A stretch of 64,000 nt of DNA from the NCBI RefSeq assembly GCF_042852765.1, contig NZ_AP031414.1. The stretch is one strand, 5' to 3'. Positions 26,489-35,137 of the stretch are shown one piece after another. The notes under the pieces are model-generated. The model saw only the letters and a list, made by a program, of their open reading frames with translations, searched no databases and was not told the origin of the DNA. Position numbers and translations under genes: made by a program. This DNA is from Schaedlerella glycyrrhizinilytica_A. Its GTDB lineage: Bacteria; Bacillota; Clostridia; Lachnospirales; Lachnospiraceae. Every line of letters starts with the position of its first letter. The stretch's first letter is position 1.

Positions 26489-26506
26489 TTGTTAAAAAAG
26501 CAACAA
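26489..26506. promoter_or_regulatory. Candidate Rex operator upstream of rnf
   Basis: TTGTTAAAAAAGCAACAA matches the Rex consensus TTGTTAA-N4-TTAACAA at 12 of 14 fixed positions. Rex senses the NADH/NAD+ ratio. A second imperfect palindrome, GGATTT...AAATCC, lies at 26548-26567 nearer the rnfC start. Site by consensus only. Confidence 0.5.
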
Positions 26507-26615
26507 GATGTACGGATAAAGATACAACAAAATTACATATAAGCTCTGGATTTTACATAGGAAATCCTGTATCATAACTATATTGTGAAATTGAAGAAAG
26601 GAAGGAATTCAAAAA

Positions 26616-27935
26616 ATGGGACTTTTGACTTTTAAGGGTGGGATTCATCCAAATGACGGCAAGAGCCTTGCAAAGGATCAGCCGATCATGGAGCTTCTGC
26701 CGAAAGGTGATTTGGTCTATCCGTTGTCTCAGCATATTGGCGCCCCTGCGATCGCAGCGGTGAAAAAAGGCGACCATGTGTTAAAAGGACAGAAGATTGC
26801 GGAGGCGGGCGGTTTTGTTTCAGCGCCGATTTATGCGTCCGTGTCCGGAACTGTGAAAGCAATCGAAAAGCGTCTCAATCCGACCGGAAGCAGTGTGGAT
26901 TGTATCGTGATCGAGAATGACGGGGCTTATGAGGAAGCAGAAAAGCTGCCGGTGAAAACGATCGGAGAGATGAGCCGGGACGAGATCTTAAATACGATCG
27001 CGGAGGCCGGGATTGTCGGTATGGGAGGCGCCGGTTTCCCGACGCGCGTAAAACTTTCTCCAAAAGAACCGGATAAGATTGATTATATCATTGCTAACTG
27101 TGCGGAATGTGAGCCATATATCACCGCGGATTACCGTAGAATGTTGGAGAATACGAGAGAACTGGTCAACGGTATGCGTATTGTACTTTCATTGTTTGAG
27201 AACGCCAAAGGTATTTTCGGGGTGGAAGATAATAAACCGGACTGTATTGCGAAGTTAAAAGAAGCGATCAAAGACGAACCACGCATGGAGGTAAAAGTGC
27301 TGCAGACGAAATATCCGCAGGGAGCAGAACGTCAGCTTATTTATGCTACGACGAAACGTGCGATCCATGCGGCAATGCTTCCGGCAGATGCGGGATGTAT
27401 CGTGGATAATGTGGAGACACTGATCGGCATCCACTATGCGGTGGTAGAGGGAAGACCACTGACAGAACGGATCGTGACAGTAAGCGGTGATGCGGTGCAG
27501 AATCCGGGCAACTATAAAGTATTGCTCGGAACGAACCACAGAGAGCTGATTGAAGCGGCAGGCGGATGGAAAGAAGAACCGCAGAAGCTCATTTCGGGCG
27601 GACCGATGATGGGATTTGCGATGATCATACTGGACGCGCCGGTGACAAAGACTTCTTCTGCAATTCTTGCATTTAAAGAAGATATTGTGGCAAAGAGCCA
27701 GGTTTCAGCCTGCATTAACTGCGGACGCTGTGTGGAAGTCTGTCCGAGCAGGATCATCCCGTCGAGACTTGCGGATTATGCAGAGCGTCATGATGAGGAG
27801 ATCTTTGTAAACCAGAATGGTCTGGAATGTGTCGAATGCGGATCCTGCAGTTATGTCTGTCCTGCAAAGCGTCCATTGAAACAGGCAATCGGTTCCATGC
27901 GGAAGATTGCACTGGCGAACAAAAAGAAAAAGTAG
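26616..27935 (+). CDS. rnfC: Rnf complex subunit RnfC
   Basis: The peripheral NADH-binding, FMN-binding subunit of the ferredoxin:NAD+ oxidoreductase that pumps Na+ or H+. 439 residues: N-terminal RnfC/NQRA barrel (FKGGIHPNDGK), the GMGGAGFPTRVKL nucleotide-binding segment, a SLBB domain and two 4Fe-4S motifs near the C-terminus (CINCGRCVEVCP and CVECGSCSYVCP). First gene of the operon, with AAAGGAAGG upstream. Confidence 0.97.
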   Translation: MGLLTFKGGIHPNDGKSLAKDQPIMELLPKGDLVYPLSQHIGAPAIAAVKKGDHVLKGQKIAEAGGFVSAPIYASVSGTVKAIEKRLNPTGSSVDCIVIENDGAYEEAEKLPVKTIGEMSRDEILNTIAEAGIVGMGGAGFPTRVKLSPKEPDKIDYIIANCAECEPYITADYRRMLENTRELVNGMRIVLSLFENAKGIFGVEDNKPDCIAKLKEAIKDEPRMEVKVLQTKYPQGAERQLIYATTKRAIHAAMLPADAGCIVDNVETLIGIHYAVVEGRPLTERIVTVSGDAVQNPGNYKVLLGTNHRELIEAAGGWKEEPQKLISGGPMMGFAMIILDAPVTKTSSAILAFKEDIVAKSQVSACINCGRCVEVCPSRIIPSRLADYAERHDEEIFVNQNGLECVECGSCSYVCPAKRPLKQAIGSMRKIALANKKKK

Positions 27936-27950
27936 AGAGGTGAATGAACA

Positions 27951-28883
27951 GTGAATGAGAAATGGAACGTATCTTCTTCACCGCATATCCGTGATAAAGC
28001 AACAACGGGGAACATCATGCTGCTGGTCGTGATCGCATTGCTGCCGGCAACATTTTTCGGAATCTATAATTTCAGAAGTGAGAATGCATGGCTTCTTGTT
28101 GTTGTTACGACCGGTACAGCGGTGCTGACAGAGTACATATATGAAAAGCTGATGCACAAACCGGTTACGATCAAAGACTGTAGTGCGCTTGTGACGGGAC
28201 TGCTTCTGGCATTGAACCTGCCGCCGACACTTCCGCTCTGGATGGGCGCGCTTGGTTCTGTATTTGCGATCCTTGTCGTAAAACAGCTTTTCGGAGGGCT
28301 CGGTCAGAACTTTATGAACCCGGCTCTTGCAGCACGTTGTTTTTTGTTGATTTCTTTCACAGGGAAGATGACATATTTTGTCTATGACGGAGTGACTGGA
28401 CCGACGCCGCTTGCGGATCTGAAAGCGGGCGAGGCAGTCGATACAATGAGTATGCTGATCGGAAATATCAGGGGAACGATCGGAGAGACTTCGGTGCTTG
28501 CGATCATGGCGGGAGCGATGTTTTTGATCCTGATGGGCGTCATCGATCTTCGGATTCCGGGCACTTATATCGTGACATTTGTGATTTTCATTACAATCTT
28601 CGGCGGACATGGATTTGACCCGCAGTACATTACCGCACATCTCTGCGGAGGAGGACTGATGCTTGGCGCATGGTTTATGGCTACCGATTATGTAACGTCG
28701 CCGATCACGAAAGGCGGACAGATCCTTTACGGAGTCTGTCTTGGTCTTCTGACCGGTTTGTTCCGTCTGTTTGGCGGATCCGCAGAGGGAGTATCCTATG
28801 CGATCATTATCAGTAACCTTTTGGTTCCGTTGATCGAAAAGGTTACTCTTCCAAAACCATTTGGTAAAGGAGGAGAAAAGTAA
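27951..28883 (+). CDS. rnfD: Rnf complex subunit RnfD
   Basis: Membrane subunit of the Rnf pump, 310 residues with about 8-9 helices, carrying covalently bound FMN on a Thr in known members. The expected motif region reads DGVTGPTPLADL, with Thr kept but Pro where many relatives have Ala. GTG start with GAGAGGTG upstream; its stop shares an A with the rnfG ATG (TAATG), so the two are coupled. Confidence 0.96.
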   Translation: MNEKWNVSSSPHIRDKATTGNIMLLVVIALLPATFFGIYNFRSENAWLLVVVTTGTAVLTEYIYEKLMHKPVTIKDCSALVTGLLLALNLPPTLPLWMGALGSVFAILVVKQLFGGLGQNFMNPALAARCFLLISFTGKMTYFVYDGVTGPTPLADLKAGEAVDTMSMLIGNIRGTIGETSVLAIMAGAMFLILMGVIDLRIPGTYIVTFVIFITIFGGHGFDPQYITAHLCGGGLMLGAWFMATDYVTSPITKGGQILYGVCLGLLTGLFRLFGGSAEGVSYAIIISNLLVPLIEKVTLPKPFGKGGEK

Positions 28884-29494
28884 TGAAAAAGATTGTAAAA
28901 AATACAGCGATCCTGACCGCGATCACGCTGGTCGCAGGGTGTCTGCTCGGACTTGTTTATGAGATCACAAAAGAGCCGATCGCAGTCGCAAAGGAAAATG
29001 CGAAGCAGGAGGCATACCGGGCAGTATTGACGAATGCGAAAGAATTTGAGGAATATGACAAATTCGATGCGGATGCAGCTGCAAAACTTGTAGCAGATGC
29101 AGGATATACCGACGATATTACAGAAGTTGCCGTTGCAAAAGATGAAGCGGGGGAATCGATGGGATTTGTCGTTTCCGTGACGTCTCATGACGGATACGGC
29201 GGAGATATCGCGTTGTCTGTCGGTATCTTGAACGACGGTACGGTGAAAGGTATCGAGATGCTTGAGATCGCGGAGACAGCAGGTCTCGGTATGAAAGCGG
29301 ATGAACCGGAATTTAAAGAGCAGTTTGTCGATAAAAAAGTAGAAAAATTCAGTTACACAAAGACCGGAGAAGAGGGCGATGACAAGATCGACGCTTTGAG
29401 CGGCGCAACGATCACCACGAATGCCGTGACAAATGCGGTGGATGCTGCCCTTGTATATTTTCAGAATGAGTTAGGAGGTAGTGTCAATGAATAA
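28883..29494 (+). CDS. rnfG: Rnf complex subunit RnfG
   Basis: 203 residues: one N-terminal membrane helix (TAILTAITLVAGCLLGLVY) and an extracytoplasmic FMN-binding domain with the attachment motif SGATITT near residue 174-180. It takes part in electron transfer through the membrane. Overlaps rnfE by 8 bases. Confidence 0.95.
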   Translation: MKKIVKNTAILTAITLVAGCLLGLVYEITKEPIAVAKENAKQEAYRAVLTNAKEFEEYDKFDADAAAKLVADAGYTDDITEVAVAKDEAGESMGFVVSVTSHDGYGGDIALSVGILNDGTVKGIEMLEIAETAGLGMKADEPEFKEQFVDKKVEKFSYTKTGEEGDDKIDALSGATITTNAVTNAVDAALVYFQNELGGSVNE

Positions 29495-30173
29495 ATACAC
29501 AGAGAGACTGTACAATGGTCTGGTGAAAGAAAACCCTACCTTCGTGTTGATGCTCGGAATGTGTCCGACTCTGGCGGTTACAACATCTGCGATCAACGGA
29601 ATCGGTATGGGACTTTCCACGACGGTCGTTCTTGTATTGTCCAATATGCTGATCTCCATGCTTCGGAAGATCATTCCGGATTCCGTGCGTATGCCGGCAT
29701 TTATCGTTGTTGTGGCATCCTTTGTAACGATCGTTCAGTTTTTGATGGAGGGGTTTGTGCCGAGCCTTTATGCGTCGCTCGGAATCTATATCCCGCTGAT
29801 CGTTGTAAACTGTATCATTTTGGGAAGAGCGGAAAGTTACGCGTCCAAGAATCCGGTGCTGCCGTCCATGTTTGACGGAATCGGTATGGGACTTGGATTT
29901 ACTTTTGGTCTGACATGCATCGGTATTGTGCGTGAGTTGCTTGGCTCGGGAAAAGTATTTGATATACAGGTGCTTCCGGAATCCTATGAGCCGATCACGA
30001 TTTTTATCTTAGCACCGGGAGCGTTCTTTGTACTGGCATGTCTGACAGCGCTTCAGAATGTAATGAAAAAGAAAGCGTTGGAAAAAGGCGATGTAAGGAA
30101 AGCGGAGAAGATCGGCTGCGGCACGAACTGTGCGGAGTGCGGCAAAAAAGAAACTTGCGGGAATCTGAAATAG
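29487..30173 (+). CDS. rnfE: Rnf complex subunit RnfE with Cys-rich tail
   Basis: Six-helix membrane subunit, 228 residues, partner of RnfA in the membrane Fe-S/ion pathway. ATG 29487 is preferred because AGGAGG (29473-29478) is too close to the in-frame GTG 29481. After the last helix the protein has a soluble ~45-residue tail ending CGTNCAECGKKETCGNLK, with four or five cysteines in a C-x3-C-x2-C-x5-C pattern that the enterobacterial RsxE I know lacks. Confidence 0.93.
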   Translation: MNKYTERLYNGLVKENPTFVLMLGMCPTLAVTTSAINGIGMGLSTTVVLVLSNMLISMLRKIIPDSVRMPAFIVVVASFVTIVQFLMEGFVPSLYASLGIYIPLIVVNCIILGRAESYASKNPVLPSMFDGIGMGLGFTFGLTCIGIVRELLGSGKVFDIQVLPESYEPITIFILAPGAFFVLACLTALQNVMKKKALEKGDVRKAEKIGCGTNCAECGKKETCGNLK

Positions 30174-30186
30174 GAGGGGATAGAAG

Positions 30187-30762
30187 ATGAAAGAATTATT
30201 ACTGATTGCGGTTGGATCCGCGTTTGTAAATAACGTGGTGCTCAGCCAGTTTCTCGGAATCTGTCCGTTCCTGGGCGTTTCCAAAAATGTAAAGACAGCC
30301 GGCGGAATGGGCGGCGCGGTAATCTTTGTTATCACGATCGCGTCCTTTGTGACGGGACTGATCTACAAATTCATCCTTGTACCGACGGGATTTGAATATT
30401 TGCAGACGATCGTATTTATCCTTGTGATCGCAGCGCTTGTACAGTTTGTGGAGATGTTCTTAAAGAAAGTGATGCCTCCGCTTTACAATGCGTTAGGTGT
30501 GTATCTGCCGCTGATCACAACAAACTGTGCGGTACTTGGTGTGGCACTGACGAACGTAACGAAATCTTACAGCATTCTGGAGGGTGTTGTGAACGGATTT
30601 GCGACTGCGGCAGGTTTCCTTGTTGCAATCGTACTGATGGCAGGTATCCGTGAAAAGATTGAGTATAATGATGTTCCGGAAGCATTCAAAGGAACGCCGA
30701 TCGTGCTTGTGACTGCAGGTCTGATGGCGATCGCGTTCTTTGGATTCTCCGGTCTGATTTAA
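30187..30762 (+). CDS. rnfA: Rnf complex subunit RnfA
   Basis: Six-helix membrane subunit, 191 residues, close in length to RnfA/NqrE. The conserved Cys-bearing segments SQFLGICPFLG (near 20-30) and TTNCAVLGVAL (near 110-120) are present; in the Nqr/Rnf structures these ligate a shared Fe-S centre with RnfE. GGAGGGG precedes the start and rnfB follows 14 bases after the stop. Confidence 0.96.
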   Translation: MKELLLIAVGSAFVNNVVLSQFLGICPFLGVSKNVKTAGGMGGAVIFVITIASFVTGLIYKFILVPTGFEYLQTIVFILVIAALVQFVEMFLKKVMPPLYNALGVYLPLITTNCAVLGVALTNVTKSYSILEGVVNGFATAAGFLVAIVLMAGIREKIEYNDVPEAFKGTPIVLVTAGLMAIAFFGFSGLI

Positions 30763-30776
30763 GGAGGGCGTAAAGT

Positions 30777-31586
30777 ATGTTGACAGGAATTTTGATCGCC
30801 GCCGCGATCGTCGGCGGAACAGGATTGTTCATTGGTGTCTTCCTTGGTGTGTCCGGCAAGAAATTTGCGGTGGAAGTCGATGAAAGAGAAGAGGCGATCC
30901 TTGGTGTGCTTCCGGGAAATAACTGTGGAGGCTGCGGATACGCCGGATGTTCCGGTCTGGCTTCCGCGATTGTAAAAGGCGAGGCTGAAGTGGGCGGATG
31001 TCCGGTAGGCGGCGCGCCGGTTGCTGCCGAGATCGGAAAGATCATGGGACAGGATGCCGGAGCGCAGGCACGGCAGGTTGCATTTGTGAAATGCGGCGGA
31101 ACATGCGAGAAAGCACAGGAAGAATACAATTATTATGGAATCCAGGACTGTGTGATGGCGAATATGATGCAGGATAAAGGACCGAAAGGCTGTGATTACG
31201 GCTGTCTTGGATACGGAAGCTGCGTGAAAGCCTGTCCGTTCGATGCGATCCATGTCGTAGACGGAGTGGCTGTCGTGGATAAAGAAAAATGTAAGGCATG
31301 TAAGAAGTGTATCGCGGCATGTCCGAAAAATCTGATCGAGCTTGTGCCGTATGAACAGAAGACATTTGTACAGTGCAATTCCAACGACAAAGGAAAGGCT
31401 CTGATGGATGTTTGTCTGGTCGGCTGTATCGGATGTAAGCTTTGTGAAAAGAACTGCGAAGCGGGTGCGATCACAGTAACGAATTTCCTTGCACACATCG
31501 ATGCATCGAAATGCACGAACTGTGGTGTGTGCGCGGAAAAATGTCCGCGGAAGATCATTATGCCGCGGGAAATTCCGGTTTCATAG
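30777..31586 (+). CDS. rnfB: Rnf complex subunit RnfB
   Basis: Ferredoxin-facing subunit with several Fe-S clusters. 269 residues: an N-terminal helix (ILIAAAIVGGTGLFIGVFLG), a Fe4S domain (NNCGGCGYAGCSG) and ferredoxin-like motifs, including CVKACPFDAIHV, CKACKKCIAACP, CIGCKLCEKNC and CTNCGVCAEKCPRKI. Receives electrons from reduced ferredoxin. Last rnf gene, in the order C-D-G-E-A-B typical of clostridia. Confidence 0.96.
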   Translation: MLTGILIAAAIVGGTGLFIGVFLGVSGKKFAVEVDEREEAILGVLPGNNCGGCGYAGCSGLASAIVKGEAEVGGCPVGGAPVAAEIGKIMGQDAGAQARQVAFVKCGGTCEKAQEEYNYYGIQDCVMANMMQDKGPKGCDYGCLGYGSCVKACPFDAIHVVDGVAVVDKEKCKACKKCIAACPKNLIELVPYEQKTFVQCNSNDKGKALMDVCLVGCIGCKLCEKNCEAGAITVTNFLAHIDASKCTNCGVCAEKCPRKIIMPREIPVS

Positions 31587-31591
31587 AGAAA

Positions 31592-31638
31592 AATTCCGAA
31601 GAATGGGTGTAAAATATATCATTCTTCGGAATTTTTTT
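31592..31638 (+). terminator. Terminator of the rnf operon
   Basis: AATTCCGAAGAATG (31592-31605) pairs with CATTCTTCGGAATT (31620-31633), followed by T5-6. Confidence 0.9.
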
Positions 31639-31705
31639 ATTGTAAAGAAACGTATTTTTATATTGTTTTTTCTTTTCTATTCAAGACAAGGGTCAATTGA
31701 AAAAG

Positions 31706-31765
31706 TAAATTCCACTTTGTAAAGTTAAATTCCACCTTGTAGGACTAAATTCCACGAGGTGGAGT
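31706..31765. repeat. Three 20-bp-period repeats at the IS left end
   Basis: TAAATTCCAC occurs at 31706-31715, 31726-31735 and 31746-31755, exactly 20 bp apart (two DNA turns). Related copies at the other end are TAAATTCCAT (33425) and TAAATGCCAT (33397), plus the terminal repeat itself. Likely transposase-binding sites. Confidence 0.75.
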
Positions 31766-32013
31766 TTTTTAGGTTCAAAAAGGTGGATTTTATTTGGATT
31801 TATAGTTATAATGACAGAAAAGTCGGAAAAATTCATATGACAATCAGAAGTCGAATTCACGTGGTCATGTTAAGAGTTAGTGAATTCCACCCCTAATGGA
31901 AACGGTATGAAAGTCATCCAACTGTGCAGAACTCCGGCTTTTTTGTTAAAATAATTGTTTCTGTAAATAGGTATGGGAACAGATCCTTGATTCTATCCCT
32001 ACTCCATAGGAAA

Positions 32014-33330
32014 TCATTCTGTTTCTGTTGGCTTTTTTAAAAGTGAGGGTCTCAAAATAATATCATTTGGCTTTACAACTTCAAAATGAAATTCTTTTAA
32101 TACCTTTTTACCATAAAAGAACGAGAACATAGCATAGGGCGGTTTGTTTCCAAGTTCAGGTCGGCTGTATGAATTGATATTGTTCATCATAAGATCAATA
32201 TCGTCTTGAGTATACTGACCTATATCAACCCCCTTTGGGATGACTCGCCGAATAAATTCATGGTTCACTTCACAGGCACCTTTCTCATTTGGGGCAGCCG
32301 GATCACAATAAAATACCTTTGAACATAATTCGCCGTCTGGACCATACTCAAGAGATTTTGGGTCTGAAAATTCGGAACCATTATCGCAAAGCAGGATGGA
32401 GAAGAGCTTCATATAGAGTTCTTTACCAAGTTTTTTGTACAGCATATGAAAGATATCTGTCACTGATTTTGAATCATTGGAAGCTCTCCAAAATGCAAGC
32501 TGAAATTTTTGAAGTACAAAATGTATGGTCAAAAGAACAGCCCCGCCTTTTATCCCTTCTACGGAATCAAGTTCAACAACCGGTAATTCCGGATGTGTTT
32601 TATGAAATTCCTTGTAATCTTCGTATGTACGTCCAATACGGCAGGTTTTGTCAACTTTCAATCCTACGGATTTTGCTTTCCTTGGTTTGAAACGGACCTT
32701 TCTGGGCATATCAATATTTCTTCCGTCAAAGAGACCGTTGTCTATATAAGTATAGGCAGTTTTTTCGCAACACATAATCTGATCTGAATTATTGACCATG
32801 ATGTGATGCAGAGACTGTCCGTTTTTAAGAAGAGGGCTGATTATGGAATTCAGCTGTGCAAGCTCTTCTTCTGTCAGATTGAAACCGGAACGGGATTCAC
32901 TTCTTACATCCTCGTATTCTTTCTGAGCATAGCGGGCATCATAGAGATGCTTTTCAAGGGTACATTCCTGCCTTTTGCCACATCCGTTACATACATAGGG
33001 TGGCTTTTTAAGAAAAGGACATTCTTGTTTTTCATAATCAGAACAAAGTTCAAGACACTCACCGCATGTGCTGCATTTGTGCTTTTGTTTACGTGAGCAG
33101 TTTCTACAAATATCTCCATAATGGGAGCAATGAAATCTATGAATACAGTCATTGAATTTTCTGTAAGGTGCTCCTTTCTTTGAAAAAAGGATATGATTTC
33201 TTATTTCTTTTGAAATGGTAGTACAATCTTTGCCTAAATGAGCACCGATTGCTTTGAATGAAAGATTTTTATTTAAATCATTCTGGATATCAATACGTTC
33301 GTCTAATGTAAGATGTTTATTTTTCTTCAT
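32014..33330 (-). CDS. IS30-family transposase
   Basis: A 438-residue transposase. An N-terminal helix-turn-helix (HLTLDERIDIQNDLNKNLSF and DCTTISKEIRNH) precedes a Cys-rich zinc-ribbon-like stretch (about residues 65-125, many C-x2-C pairs). The DDE core follows, with Asp in VVELDSVEG, Asp in LLCDNGSEF and Glu in NEKGACEVNHEF. The product appears intact, so the element could be active. ATG with GGAGGAACTT upstream on the minus strand. Confidence 0.93.
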   Translation of the reverse strand: MKKNKHLTLDERIDIQNDLNKNLSFKAIGAHLGKDCTTISKEIRNHILFSKKGAPYRKFNDCIHRFHCSHYGDICRNCSRKQKHKCSTCGECLELCSDYEKQECPFLKKPPYVCNGCGKRQECTLEKHLYDARYAQKEYEDVRSESRSGFNLTEEELAQLNSIISPLLKNGQSLHHIMVNNSDQIMCCEKTAYTYIDNGLFDGRNIDMPRKVRFKPRKAKSVGLKVDKTCRIGRTYEDYKEFHKTHPELPVVELDSVEGIKGGAVLLTIHFVLQKFQLAFWRASNDSKSVTDIFHMLYKKLGKELYMKLFSILLCDNGSEFSDPKSLEYGPDGELCSKVFYCDPAAPNEKGACEVNHEFIRRVIPKGVDIGQYTQDDIDLMMNNINSYSRPELGNKPPYAMFSFFYGKKVLKEFHFEVVKPNDIILRPSLLKKPTETE

Positions 33331-33510
33331 AAGTTCCTCCGATCATACCAGAGTTCATGACTGGATAAACGAATGAAGAATACCATTATGAATTAGTAAA
33401 TGCCATACTTATTTTGAGAATTAATAAATTCCATGGCTTATATGTGAGGGATGGAATTTACTTTTACAATTCACTTATTCAAGACAAGAAAAATCAAATC
33501 GAACACATGG

Positions 33511-33539
33511 TTGCATTCCCGAAAAGACTGTGCTATGAT
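33511..33539 (+). promoter_or_regulatory. Promoter of the NusG-II gene, just beyond the IS
   Basis: TTGCAT (33511-33516) and TATGAT (33534-33539), 17-bp spacer, 23 bp past the right-hand direct repeat. It leaves the downstream genes independently expressed despite the insertion. Confidence 0.75.
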
Positions 33540-33574
33540 AATACCGTTATAGACAATTCTAAGAGGAAACGTAT

Positions 33575-33943
33575 ATGAAAAAAAATGACTGGATATTGAT
33601 CATTCTTGTGGCGGCTGTTGCAGGAATTTTTCTTGCCGTTTTATTGCTGAGACCCGAAGAGGCAGTGCGTCAGGTCGAGATCAGTGTAGATGGGGAATTG
33701 TATGGAAGATATGATCTGAACGAAGATCAGGAGATTTCGATCAATAAGACGAATAAAGTGCAGATTTCAGAGGGAACTGCGAAGATGACGTGGGCCGAGT
33801 GTCCGGATCAGATCTGCGTTCATCACAAAGAGATTTCCAGAACGGGTGAGAGTATTATCTGTCTGCCGAATAAAATCGTTGTGTCGATCATCGGAGGAGA
33901 TGCGACGGATGGAGGAATTTCACCGGATGCCGTGTCGAACTGA
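33575..33943 (+). CDS. NusG domain II-containing membrane-anchored protein
   Basis: 122 residues: an N-terminal membrane helix (ILIILVAAVAGIFLAVLLL, residues 7-25) and an extracytoplasmic NusG-domain-II-like beta domain with a Cys pair (AECPDQICVHHKEI) and an ESIICLPNKIVV strand. No NusG NGN or KOW domain is present, so it is not a transcription factor. Such genes stand beside rnf and Gx-transporter genes in many Clostridia, which suggests a role near Rnf flavin or electron transfer; the function is unknown. Confidence 0.85.
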   Translation: MKKNDWILIILVAAVAGIFLAVLLLRPEEAVRQVEISVDGELYGRYDLNEDQEISINKTNKVQISEGTAKMTWAECPDQICVHHKEISRTGESIICLPNKIVVSIIGGDATDGGISPDAVSN

Positions 33944-33980
33944 GCCCGGCAGAGGAAGCATCAAAACAGGAGGAACAGGA

Positions 33981-34472
33981 TTGAAGAACAGAGCAGCATA
34001 TTTTGGAGTTTTTACAGCATTGGCGCTGATCTTTAGTTATGTGGAATCACTGATCCCGATCCATTTTGGTGTTCCGGGGATCAAATTGGGATTGGCGAAT
34101 CTGCTGATCGTGATCTTTCTATATAAAAGGAATGCAAAAGAGGCATTGCTTTTATCCATCGTGCGGATCGTGCTGGCAGGTTTTATGTTCGCGAATTTAT
34201 TCAGTATTCTTTATAGTCTCGCGGGAGGTATATTGAGCCTTGCGGTGATGGCATTTTTGAAAAAAAGAGGAACGTTCAGTGTGATCGGCGTCAGTATCGC
34301 AGGCGGTGTGTGCCATAATCTGGGGCAGCTGCTCGTGGCGATGCTGGCAGTGGAGACGTATCAGGTCGGCTACTATTTGCCGGTTCTTTTGATCGCGGGG
34401 ATCGTGACAGGGATGTTGATCGGCATTGTTGCAGCGGAAGTATTGAAGCGGCTGAAGAATATAACGTTTTGA
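33981..34472 (+). CDS. Gx transporter-family membrane protein
   Basis: 163 residues from a TTG with AGGAGG 7 bases upstream. Five or six membrane helices with motifs GVPGIKLGLANL and GGVCHNLGQLLVA, typical of the family also labelled heptaprenyl diphosphate synthase component I. It resembles ECF-type S components. Substrate unknown. The gene follows the NusG-II gene by 37 bases and probably shares its promoter. Confidence 0.85.
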   Translation: MKNRAAYFGVFTALALIFSYVESLIPIHFGVPGIKLGLANLLIVIFLYKRNAKEALLLSIVRIVLAGFMFANLFSILYSLAGGILSLAVMAFLKKRGTFSVIGVSIAGGVCHNLGQLLVAMLAVETYQVGYYLPVLLIAGIVTGMLIGIVAAEVLKRLKNITF

Positions 34473-34504
34473 AAAAAGAGGAAACGCAATATGGAGGAAT
34501 TACG

Positions 34505-35116
34505 ATGATTTCATATGTTCGCGGGGAGGTGACCGCGGTAGAGAAAGACAAGGTGATCGTTGATGTGGGCGGCGTCGGATATGGAGTATTTATGCCGGAA
34601 GCATCGATGGGGATGCTTCCGCAGATGGGAGAGGAGATAAAACTTCATACGTATTTGAATGTGCGGGAAGATGCCATGCAGCTGTTTGGCTTTCTGACGC
34701 GGGATGATCTGGAAGTTTTTCGTCTCCTGATCGGTGTCAGCGGGATCGGACCGAAAGGCGGATTGAGCATTTTATCCAAGCTGACGGCGGACGATCTCCG
34801 GTTTGCAGTACTTTCAGGCGATGCAAAAGCAATCTCTTCCGCTCCTGGGATCGGGAAAAAGACTGCGGAAAAAGTGATCATTGAGTTGAAAGACAAACTG
34901 GATCTGGAAGAAATGCTGGAACCGAAAGATATTTCTCCTTCGGCAGAACCGATCGGAGGCGGTCTTGCGGGAGAAATCCAGACGGAAGCCGTACAGGCAT
35001 TGGTGGCATTGGGATATGGAAGCACCGAAAGTCTGCGCGCAGTGAAAAAAGTAGATCTGGAACAGGCAAAAACGGTGGAGGATGTACTGAAACAGGCGTT
35101 GAAGAATCTGTTCTGA
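34505..35116 (+). CDS. ruvA: Holliday junction DNA helicase subunit RuvA
   Basis: Binds Holliday junctions and loads RuvB for branch migration. 203 residues: OB-fold N-terminal domain (MISYVRGEVTAVEKDKVIVDV), helix-hairpin-helix segments (GVSGIGPKGGLSIL and APGIGKKTAEKVIIELKD) and the C-terminal three-helix RuvB-binding domain (EAVQALVALGYGS). ATG 34505 has GGAGG 7 bases upstream. Confidence 0.97.
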   Translation: MISYVRGEVTAVEKDKVIVDVGGVGYGVFMPEASMGMLPQMGEEIKLHTYLNVREDAMQLFGFLTRDDLEVFRLLIGVSGIGPKGGLSILSKLTADDLRFAVLSGDAKAISSAPGIGKKTAEKVIIELKDKLDLEEMLEPKDISPSAEPIGGGLAGEIQTEAVQALVALGYGSTESLRAVKKVDLEQAKTVEDVLKQALKNLF

Positions 35117-35137
35117 TGACAAATCGTGGGGAAGACA

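Larger units (their letters stand above)
31691..33475. mobile_element. IS30-family insertion sequence, 1,785 bp, with 13-bp direct repeat
   Basis: Terminal inverted repeats are TCAATTGAAAAAGTAAATTCC at the left (31693-31714) and its near-complement at the right (33452-33473, TGGAATTTACTTTTACAATTCA); they differ at 2 of 22 positions. TATTCAAGACAAG flanks both sides (31678-31690 and 33476-33488), the mark of a target duplication. IS30 elements usually make 2-3 bp duplications, so 13 bp is unusual. A short hairpin with a T run (31750-31771) near the left end could stop read-through. The insertion separates rnfB from the NusG-domain-II/Gx pair without hitting either gene. Confidence 0.85.

Noticed and set aside
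27978..28640. 220-codon minus-strand frame within rnfD
   Set aside because: Antisense to a membrane subunit with clear family motifs; unusual His/Arg composition.
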